Position numbers and translations under genes: made by a program
The notes under the pieces: generated by a model
The model's database searches: none
What the model saw: only the letters and a program-made list of their open reading frames with translations
What the model was told of the DNA's origin: nothing
Part shown: positions 1 to 5,275 of the stretch, in pieces
Layout: each line of letters begins with the position of its first letter
Numbering within the stretch: the first letter of the stretch is position 1
Assembly (NCBI GenBank): GCA_903958285.1
Contig: CAJBSR010000081.1
Location: 1 to 5,275 of the forward strand
Direction of reading: 5' to 3'
Source of the DNA: an uncultured Sphingomonadales bacterium
GTDB lineage: Bacteria; Pseudomonadota; Alphaproteobacteria; Sphingomonadales; Sphingomonadaceae
DNA length: 5,275 bases

Positions 1-780
1 CTGCGTGCCGGCATGGCGGTTGATCTTCCAGGCAAGGTAATCAATCCCGCCTGAAAAGGTAAGGCTTGCCTTGGCGAGCCGCAGGACACTTGCCCGCTTT
101 CCTCGACTGCGCAGCTTTTGCCAGATGTGTTCGGCCGCCGGGCGGGTCATCGTCGTGCTAAGCGGAATGGCGGCACCAAAGCGCACGTAACGCGCAGGGT
201 CTGCCTCAACGATAGAGCCGGACCGCGTCGTCTTTTCCGCGCGCAATTCGCACTGATAGGTCCGCGCAAAGCCTTCTTGCCAGACGATCATCGGATCATG
301 CGACGCCGCTACAGGCCGGGCGAGATCAAACAAAGTCGGCGCGGCCGTGGCGACAGCGTCGACGGCCCGGTCGCGCGCGGTGGCATCTTTCGACCAGACA
401 AGGCGGGACGGCTGGGCAAAGCGCGCCCAGACGGAAACGGTGGCGGCGTTCGGGCTGTTGAGCGCGGTAAAGTCCGCTTCGCTCAGCACGGCATATTTGG
501 CCGCAAGACCGTCTTTGGCGAAGGGAAAGACATTGGGTGGGATCAGCCGGTTGGCGGTGGCAAGCCAGTGCTTTTCGTAAGCCGATGGATAGTCCGACAC
601 TATGAGGTAGAAATCGAGCATCAGCCCATCAAGCCGCGCTTCGCGCAGGCAGGATCCGTAAAACAGCACGGCCCGTGCGGCATCACCGTAAAGGGCTGCG
701 ATGGCGGCTGCCATCTCTGTGACTTGGGGAAGGACAGGGTGCGCTAGTTCTTCTTCAACCAGCGCGCGCAGCGTCGTCAC
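1..780 (-). CDS. Tam41/Mmp37-like phosphatidate cytidylyltransferase (CDP-diacylglycerol synthase), 3' end outside window
   Basis: The predicted role is peripheral-membrane synthesis of CDP-diacylglycerol from phosphatidic acid and CTP. The frame is open for 260 codons from a GTG start and leaves the window before any stop. Visible marks are a nucleotidyltransferase-type FYGS at residues 40-43, then LMLDFYLIV at 53-61, where MLDF (54-57) matches the Tam41 acidic motif. A KYAVLS block (95-100) and W118..R120..P124 resemble the family's 'IKYGV...LY.AGR..KP' region. A basic C-terminal part (R226-R255) contains FSGGIDYLAWK (242-252). There is no signal peptide and no obvious membrane helix, unlike CdsA. 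The GTG start overlaps the stop of the DAG kinase-like gene as GTGA, which suggests translational coupling; the next start, Met23, would cut off part of the N-terminus. The family call is from motif memory. A more general nucleotidyltransferase-fold protein is the alternative. Confidence 0.68.
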   Translation of the reverse strand, partial: MTTLRALVEEELAHPVLPQVTEMAAAIAALYGDAARAVLFYGSCLREARLDGLMLDFYLIVSDYPSAYEKHWLATANRLIPPNVFPFAKDGLAAKYAVLSEADFTALNSPNAATVSVWARFAQPSRLVWSKDATARDRAVDAVATAAPTLFDLARPVAASHDPMIVWQEGFARTYQCELRAEKTTRSGSIVEADPARYVRFGAAIPLSTTMTRPAAEHIWQKLRSRGKRASVLRLAKASLTFSGGIDYLAWKINRHAGTQ

Positions 781-1745
781 ACCGCCAGCTTGAGGAAGGG
801 AATGGGCGGCGTGGAGCGAAGTACAATGGGCCGCCCTTCAATGGCGCTGAATGTCTCACCGTCTAGAATGACGTTGGTGCCGCAGCTTTCGATGCGGATG
901 ATATCGCCTTGCTGCACATGCACGCCGCGCACAGGTTCCCGCCCGAGCCGACCGGCGATTGCAGCCCAAAGGGCGCGGATGAGTGCCGGGGCCGATTGCT
1001 CAATGGCCAACAGCTTTAATCCCATTGCACCGGGTGCGCCTGTCCGGCCGTTGAGCAGCAATTTTTCCAAAGTCGTGACGATCAGGAAGGAGAAGCGGCG
1101 TGTTGCCTCTCCATCGCGGATGAGCGAGACGGAGACAGGGTTTGGCGCGGGCGGCAACAGGCGCCCGTGCAGGCCGGAAATCATAGCGAAGACAGCGGCA
1201 AAGCCCGCAATCACATGGCACAGCCCGTTGGGTAGGCCGAGCGGATAGAGCTTCTCACGGCAATACAGAATGGTGTCAGCAAGGCCTGCGCCGCCCAGAA
1301 ACATGCCAAGGACGGGCCGGTTGCTATGTTCGCCTTCTGTCAGCGAGATCAGTTCCCGCTGGACCACATGGTCATGCAAGTCGTGGCGCGCGGCTTCGAC
1401 GATCCGCTCCAACATTCCGACAGGGTCCCCATCAGCCCCCAGATCAAGCGCGATCAGGTTCGTCTTGCCATTGGGGAGGACGGCGACCGGCGGCGGTGAC
1501 GCGCCGAAATGTCCGCCATGGTGGAGTTCGGTCAGCGCCGCCTGAACCGTGCCATCACCGCCATTCACGATCAGGATACGCGGCTTGACCTGCGCAATGG
1601 AGGTGAGGGCAGCGCCAATCTGGCTCGCATCCTCAACCTCATAATGGAAGACTTCGGGGTGCTGCGCGCAAAAGGAACGGATGCGCGGCAGGATGGCGCG
1701 GTTGCCCGTCGAATTCGGGTTCGAAAGAAGGGCAACAAGCGCCAT
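777..1745 (-). CDS. Diacylglycerol kinase-family lipid kinase (DAGK catalytic domain, YegS/DgkB type)
   Basis: A 322-residue soluble protein, typical in length for bacterial DgkB/YegS/BmrU-type kinases, which phosphorylate diacylglycerol or related lipids with ATP at the cytoplasmic membrane face. The N-terminal catalytic domain opens with a beta strand and SNPNS (8-12) and carries the nucleotide-binding NGGDGT at 61-66. The usual LPxGTxND element appears as LPNGKTN at 90-96, an altered form. The C-terminal beta-sandwich domain ends with the family's conserved DGE (295-297) in VILDGE. The start lies 3 nt after the stop of the DUF2141 gene, with no clear Shine-Dalgarno, so coupled translation is likely. 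The downstream Tam41-like gene overlaps by 4 nt. That neighbour fits phosphatidic acid as the product, but the true lipid substrate (diacylglycerol, sphingoid base, ceramide or other) cannot be read from sequence alone. Confidence 0.88.
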   Translation of the reverse strand: MALVALLSNPNSTGNRAILPRIRSFCAQHPEVFHYEVEDASQIGAALTSIAQVKPRILIVNGGDGTVQAALTELHHGGHFGASPPPVAVLPNGKTNLIALDLGADGDPVGMLERIVEAARHDLHDHVVQRELISLTEGEHSNRPVLGMFLGGAGLADTILYCREKLYPLGLPNGLCHVIAGFAAVFAMISGLHGRLLPPAPNPVSVSLIRDGEATRRFSFLIVTTLEKLLLNGRTGAPGAMGLKLLAIEQSAPALIRALWAAIAGRLGREPVRGVHVQQGDIIRIESCGTNVILDGETFSAIEGRPIVLRSTPPIPFLKLAV

Positions 1746-1748
1746 CGC

Positions 1749-2240
1749 TTAGAGGTACCGCACCGTGATGGGCACAATAGTTGTTCCATTGGCGACCGAA
1801 ACCTGCACTTGGCTGGCCGGTGGCTTGCGTCCGAACAGGATCGACATCAGCGAGATCTTCGGGTTGCCCGATGCGCCGATGCCGTCAGACCGGTCTGTAT
1901 CGCCATTCTTGTTGATATCGTGGCGGACATCGACGGCATAGGTGCCAGCCGCGCCCACGGGCACGCAAATCTCAATCGGGCCGGATGCCGGCACGTCATA
2001 TTCGAAGCGCTTATGGGCGAACTTCTTGTTGAAATAGGTATCGGGGTCGCCGGTGAAGGTGCGGACACGCACGGTCCCCTCGCGGCTTTTGAGCCCTGCC
2101 ACACGGACGAGGATCGACGGCTCGCGGCCACCGGAACACAGCGATGGGTTAGGACCCAGGGCCTGGGCCGCGCCCAATCCGGGAAGGCCCAAAGCCGCCG
2201 TTGCCAGCACCAACAATCCATTACGCAACTTTGCCATCAT
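1749..2240 (-). CDS. Secreted DUF2141-family protein with an EF-hand-like loop
   Basis: This 163-residue protein of unknown function has a clear Sec signal peptide: basic MMAKLR, a hydrophobic stretch (about 8-24), and a probable cut after AQA (25-27). About 136 mature residues would enter the periplasm. The beta-rich remainder fits DUF2141: a strand with ILVRVAGLKSREGTVRV (43-59), then GTYAVDVRHDINKNGD (99-114) and a closing strand TIVPITVRYL. Residues D108, N110, N112, D114, D116 and D119 fall at positions 1, 3, 5, 7, 9 and 12 of a canonical EF-hand calcium loop. C35 and C92 could form a disulfide. The start is supported by AAGGG seven nt upstream of the first ATG; Met2 is possible. It is the first gene of the minus-strand operon and is 3 nt from the DAG kinase-like gene. 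No enzymatic activity can be inferred. Confidence 0.85.
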   Translation of the reverse strand: MMAKLRNGLLVLATAALGLPGLGAAQALGPNPSLCSGGREPSILVRVAGLKSREGTVRVRTFTGDPDTYFNKKFAHKRFEYDVPASGPIEICVPVGAAGTYAVDVRHDINKNGDTDRSDGIGASGNPKISLMSILFGRKPPASQVQVSVANGTTIVPITVRYL

Positions 2241-2373
2241 TCTGACACCCTTGAAAAATGCATCCGGCCGTTTGCACTCACGCCCAGACTCACCTAATCC
2301 ACGTTGGCACGATCCATCTGGACTCCATTTGCGGCCAAATCATGGTCAGGACTCGACTGAATTCAGAAACACG
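2241..2373. promoter_or_regulatory. Divergent intergenic region between the DUF2141-DAGK-Tam41-like operon and lptFG
   Basis: These 133 bases separate two divergent operons and must hold the promoter for at least one, probably both. On the plus strand TTGGCA (2304-2309) could be a -35 element. The bases one spacer length downstream (ATTTGC, 2327-2332) are a poor -10, so I do not call a promoter position. A 10-base perfect palindrome, CTGAATTCAG (2357-2366), sits 7 nt before the lptF ATG. On the minus strand I see no convincing -35/-10 pair. No open frame with coding character occurs here. Confidence 0.6.
2248..2252 (-). promoter_or_regulatory. Shine-Dalgarno site of the DUF2141 gene
   Basis: AAGGG on the minus strand lies 7 nt before the ATG at 2240. 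It fixes the start of the secreted protein, and it is the only clear ribosome binding site among the five genes whose starts lie in the window. Confidence 0.6.
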
Positions 2374-3579
2374 ATGTTGACCTCCACTGACCGATACATC
2401 GCGCGATTGATCGCTTTGCCGCTGTTTTCGACGCTGATCATCGCGGCGATGCTGCTTGTGCTCGATAAAATGCTGCGCCTTTTTGATTTTGTGGCGCAGG
2501 AAGGCGGCCCCGTCAGCGTCGTCTGGCGGATGCTCGCCAATTTGCTGCCCGAATATCTGTCGCTTGGCATTCCGATTGGATTGATGCTCGGCATCCTGCT
2601 CGCGTTCCGCAAGCTTGCCACGACGTCGGAGCTTGATGTCTTCCGCGCTGTAGGGATGAGTTATGGACGGCTGCTGCGCGTGCCTTTCATGTTTGCCATT
2701 TTTCTCGCGCTCGTGAACCTTGCCATTGTTGGCTTCGTTCAGCCTTATTCCCGCTATGCTTATGAAGGGCTCCGGTTTGAGCTGCGCTCCGGCGCGCTAG
2801 GGGCCTCCATTAAGGTTGGAGAGTTTGCGCGCTTCGGCAAGCGGATGACCATGCGGATCGAGCGTTCGGAAAATGGCGGACAGGATCTCTACGGCATTTT
2901 CGTGCGCGCGGTTTCAAAGAACAATACCTCGCTGTCAGTCACGGCGGAGCGCGGGACGTTCATGGCGACGGATGACCCCGATGTGATCATCCTGCGGCTG
3001 AAAAATGGGGTGCTGGTCCATGATGCGCCAAATTATAAGCAGCCCCGCGTGCTCACCTTTACCGCGCATGATCTGCCGATTGACCTGCCAAAGATTGAGG
3101 CCTTCCGCGGGCGCGGTGACAAGGATGGGGAACTGACAATTCCTGAGCTTGTCCGTGTCAGCCAGGACAAGAACACGCCGCTTGAACTGCGATATCAAAG
3201 TCGCGCCAATTTCCATTTCCGGCTGGTGGAAGTGGCCATGATGCTGCTTTTGCCCCTGCTCGCCGTTGCTCTTGCCGTGCCGCCCAAACGCTCCTCTTCG
3301 GCGCTTGGGGTGTTCCTCTCGATCGTCATGGTGGTCACCTATCATAAGATCAACGAATGGGCCGAAGGCATGGGCGCTTTGAACCTTGTTGATCCCTTAT
3401 TTGCCCTGTGGACACCGTTTGCCCTGTTCGCCGCCCTCATTTTCTGGATGTATTGGACGCTCGCTTATAAGATTGGTGGCCAGCCTATTGGGGCGTTGGA
3501 GAAGGGCTTTGCGGTCCTTGGAAAATCGATCCGCACTCTCTTCACCCGCAAGCAGCCGAAAGTGACGCCGACTTTATGA
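2374..3579 (+). CDS. lptF: LPS export ABC transporter permease LptF
   Basis: Inner-membrane subunit of the LptB2FG transporter, which takes lipopolysaccharide (or an analogous glycolipid) out of the inner membrane and passes it to the LptC/LptA bridge. The 401 residues show the family layout. Three N-terminal membrane segments lie near 12-32, 60-79 and 100-122. A periplasmic beta-jellyroll domain follows (about 125-275), then three C-terminal segments near 283-303, 309-327 and 341-365. SELDVFRAVGMS (85-96) is the cytoplasmic coupling-helix region that contacts the LptB ATPase. The frame extends upstream without a stop to about 2053, but that part is antisense to the DUF2141 gene. ATG 2374 gives the normal N-terminus, although no good Shine-Dalgarno precedes it. 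The stop overlaps the lptG start as ATGA, so the two are co-translated. The lptB, lptC and lptA partners are not in the window. Confidence 0.94.
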   Translation: MLTSTDRYIARLIALPLFSTLIIAAMLLVLDKMLRLFDFVAQEGGPVSVVWRMLANLLPEYLSLGIPIGLMLGILLAFRKLATTSELDVFRAVGMSYGRLLRVPFMFAIFLALVNLAIVGFVQPYSRYAYEGLRFELRSGALGASIKVGEFARFGKRMTMRIERSENGGQDLYGIFVRAVSKNNTSLSVTAERGTFMATDDPDVIILRLKNGVLVHDAPNYKQPRVLTFTAHDLPIDLPKIEAFRGRGDKDGELTIPELVRVSQDKNTPLELRYQSRANFHFRLVEVAMMLLLPLLAVALAVPPKRSSSALGVFLSIVMVVTYHKINEWAEGMGALNLVDPLFALWTPFALFAALIFWMYWTLAYKIGGQPIGALEKGFAVLGKSIRTLFTRKQPKVTPTL

Positions 3580-4670
3580 GCGCGCAGTTTTTCCCATCGC
3601 GGACGATGTCCATTTACATGGGGCGGTTGTTCCTTTTGCGGAGCGTCGCCGTACTGGCGGCTCTTGTCCTTGTCTTGCAGGCGCTTGATCTGCTGGGAGA
3701 ATCCGACAAGATTCTGGCCGTCCCCGGAAATGATAATGGGGACATTTGGCGCTATATCTCTTTGCGGATGCCGCAGATCATCCAGCGGTTCCTGCCCTTT
3801 TCGGTTCTCTTGGGCACGCTCATCACGATGGTGACCCTGAACCAGAACAGCGAAGTGGTGTCGATGAAGGCGTCGGGGCTCTCCGCGCATCAGGTGCTTG
3901 CCCCATTGATCCTGGCAAGTATCGGGGTCGCCGCCATCGCGTTCGCGTTTAACGAGCGGATTGTGACGCGGGCCACGGCCACGCTGAACCGCTGGCAAAA
4001 GGTTGAGTATGCAGCGATCCCGATGGACAGCCGGGTGCAATCTGACATCTGGGTGCGTGATGGCACGAACCTGATCAATGCCGGCAGTGTTGAGGGGCGC
4101 GGCATGGATACGCGTCTGGCGGATGTCACCATCTATGACCGCACCGATGGGGAATTGAGTGCCATCATCAAGGCGAAGACGGCGCGTCCGCTGGCGAGTG
4201 GCTGGCAGCTCGACGGGGCGAGCCGTTTTGATGTGGCGCGCGGCGTGCGGGACGATCTCGGCCAGATGACCACAGCCCCGGGCGTCCGTCCGGACCAGTT
4301 TACGCTGGCCAGTGTCGATCCTGATGGTCTGTCTTTCCTCCAGCTTTGGAGCGCCATCGACGATCTGGAGGCGGCAGGGAGGCCAACACGTTCGCTCAAG
4401 GCATCGCTCTGGCACAAGATTTCCGGCCCCTTGTCGACGGTGCTAATGCCTTTGCTGGCCGCCGTCGCGGCCTTTGGTGTTGCCCGGTCAGGCAAGTTGT
4501 TCGTCCGCGCCGTCATCGGCATGGCGCTGGGCTTTGCTTATTTCGTCGCGGACAATTTTGGCCTCGCGATGGGAGACTTGGGCGTCTACCCGCCGCTGCT
4601 GGCGGCTTGGGGGCCGTTCTTCCTGTTCCTGCTGATCGGCGAATATGTGCTGGTGAAGACCGAGGAGTAG
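3576..4670 (+). CDS. lptG: LPS export ABC transporter permease LptG
   Basis: Second membrane subunit of LptB2FG and partner of LptF in forming the lipid-extraction cavity. The 364 residues match the usual size. Membrane segments lie near 17-39, 67-88 and 105-125. A periplasmic beta-jellyroll domain spans about 135-250, and three C-terminal segments lie near 282-302, 308-328 and 337-360. The coupling-helix motif NSEVVSMKASGLS is at 91-103, preceded by the typical LPFSVLLGTL (73-82). The ATG at 3576 overlaps the lptF stop by 4 nt. Met11 (3606) is an alternative start, but the first ATG gives the coupled arrangement. No ribosome binding site of its own is evident. The gene ends 7 nt from the convergent desaturase gene, with no recognisable terminator between them. 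Confidence 0.94.
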   Translation: MSAQFFPSRTMSIYMGRLFLLRSVAVLAALVLVLQALDLLGESDKILAVPGNDNGDIWRYISLRMPQIIQRFLPFSVLLGTLITMVTLNQNSEVVSMKASGLSAHQVLAPLILASIGVAAIAFAFNERIVTRATATLNRWQKVEYAAIPMDSRVQSDIWVRDGTNLINAGSVEGRGMDTRLADVTIYDRTDGELSAIIKAKTARPLASGWQLDGASRFDVARGVRDDLGQMTTAPGVRPDQFTLASVDPDGLSFLQLWSAIDDLEAAGRPTRSLKASLWHKISGPLSTVLMPLLAAVAAFGVARSGKLFVRAVIGMALGFAYFVADNFGLAMGDLGVYPPLLAAWGPFFLFLLIGEYVLVKTEE

Positions 4671-4677
4671 TGGAGCC

Positions 4678-5275
4678 TTACCGCCCGCGCTGAAAGGTGC
4701 TTTTCACCAGGGTCGACAACAGCCCGGGAAGCCCGCCATAGCTTGCTGCATGATAGCGGGAGGTGGCTGGCAAAGCGGCAACCAGACGACGGTGCGCTTC
4801 GCCCAGTGAATGATAGGGCAGACCCGGCAAGAGATGATGTAACGCATGGTAGCGCAGACCCACCGGCGCCCAGAGGGCAGGCAGGAAGGCAGGCGGTGGC
4901 ACGTTGACGCTGTCGAGATATTGGCCGGTCACGGTCATCACGTCTCCGTCATTTTCCCACAGATGGGCAACCAGCGTACGGAACTGGTTGATGACGACCA
5001 CCCCTGCATGAATGGCGAGCACAATGAGGAATGCGCGCAGCGGAACGATGCCGGTGGCGAGCAGCGTAAGGAGCGTGATCGCCCATAGGCTCGCGGCGGT
5101 TTCCTGCACGATCCACATCCGGCGGAAATCACCTTCGGGCATCCGCCTGCGATAGTCGGGATTGATCGACAGGCTCGAATAGCGCTCCACCACCGTGCGA
5201 CGCAGCGCCGACGAGAGGAGCGACAGGGGCGCCAGCACGCCATAGCGCACGAGCAGAGCAATCGGCCCGAGTGCC
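4678..5275 (-). CDS. Membrane fatty acid desaturase, C-terminal portion (5' end outside window)
   Basis: Only the last 198 residues are visible; the frame is still open at the right edge, so a GTG at 5250 is an internal codon and not the start. The fragment fits the di-iron membrane desaturases that introduce double bonds into acyl chains, taking electrons from a redox partner. Counting from the first complete visible codon, it has RYGVLAPLSLLS (10-21), hydrophobic segments at about 59-75 and 78-95, NQFRTLVAH (96-104), DSVNVP (121-126), the diagnostic HxxHH box as RYHALHHL (141-148), and PYHSLGEAHRRL (153-164). Family members are roughly 300-370 residues, so the N-terminal histidine boxes should lie beyond the edge. 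The acyl substrate and double-bond position cannot be told. A related hydroxylase or sphingolipid-modifying enzyme of the same superfamily is possible. Confidence 0.85.
   Translation of the reverse strand, partial: ALGPIALLVRYGVLAPLSLLSSALRRTVVERYSSLSINPDYRRRMPEGDFRRMWIVQETAASLWAITLLTLLATGIVPLRAFLIVLAIHAGVVVINQFRTLVAHLWENDGDVMTVTGQYLDSVNVPPPAFLPALWAPVGLRYHALHHLLPGLPYHSLGEAHRRLVAALPATSRYHAASYGGLPGLLSTLVKSTFQRGR

Noticed and set aside
118..747. 209-codon plus-strand open frame
   Set aside because: It is antisense to the well-supported minus-strand Tam41-like gene, is rich in Arg and Gly as expected of a high-GC shadow frame, and shows no recognisable domain.
1509..2297. 262-codon plus-strand open frame covering the DUF2141 gene and the start of the DAG kinase-like gene
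   Set aside because: The opposite strand holds two genes with a signal peptide, domain motifs and tight operon spacing; the plus-frame translation has no family character.
2305..2332. Possible sigma-54 promoter (TGGCAC followed by TTGC) upstream of lptF
   Set aside because: The spacing between TGGCAC (2305-2310) and TTGC (2329-2332) is 18 bases, far more than the 5 or so required.
2053..2373. Upstream in-frame extension of lptF
   Set aside because: It would add 107 residues without family resemblance, mostly antisense to the DUF2141 gene; LptF proteins start at the equivalent of ATG 2374.
3465..4415. 316-codon minus-strand open frame opposite lptG
   Set aside because: lptG is unmistakable on the plus strand. 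The antisense product is Arg/His/Gln-rich without motifs, and it would also cross the lptF/lptG junction.
4690..4712. Hairpin TGAAA-loop-TTTCA near the desaturase 3' end as a terminator
   Set aside because: The stem is only 5 AT-rich pairs with no flanking T-run, and it lies inside the desaturase coding sequence.
5241..5250. GTG at 5250 as the start of the desaturase gene
   Set aside because: The frame continues open to the window edge with desaturase-like residues (GPIALLVRYG), and a start here would leave a protein far shorter than the family and without its first histidine boxes.

Overview
The window looks like chromosomal DNA of an alphaproteobacterium, most likely of the Sphingomonadales. 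The evidence is high GC, dense gene packing with 4-nt start/stop overlaps, and the character of the LptF/LptG and desaturase proteins. This placement rests on general resemblance; no marker gene is present. There are no RNA genes, mobile elements, CRISPR arrays or long repeats, and no gene-free stretch longer than about 135 bases.

Left half (1-2240, minus strand): an apparent three-gene operon read right to left. It starts with a secreted DUF2141-type protein (1749-2240). A soluble diacylglycerol kinase-family protein follows after 3 nt (777-1745). Then, through a GTGA overlap, comes a gene that runs off the left edge (1-780). I translated this last gene by hand. It begins with GTG, stays open for 260 codons, and has the hallmarks of the Tam41/Mmp37 family of phosphatidate cytidylyltransferases: a YGS motif, an MLDF motif, and a KYAVLS...W.R...P block. 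If both assignments hold, the last two genes encode consecutive steps, diacylglycerol to phosphatidic acid to CDP-diacylglycerol. This would be a compact phospholipid-precursor module that does not need the usual membrane enzyme CdsA.

Centre and right (2374-4670, plus strand): a divergent, 133-bp-separated operon encodes LptF and LptG, joined by an ATGA overlap. These are the two membrane subunits of the ABC transporter that extracts lipopolysaccharide, or an equivalent glycolipid, from the inner membrane.

Right edge (4678-5275, minus strand): the C-terminal part of a membrane fatty-acid desaturase, convergent with lptG and only 7 nt from it. Its N-terminus lies beyond the window.

Four of the six genes clearly concern membrane or envelope lipids, the Tam41-like gene very probably does too, and the sixth is an exported protein of unknown role. 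The most noteworthy item is the pairing of a DAG kinase-like gene with a Tam41-like gene behind a secreted protein that carries an EF-hand-like loop.
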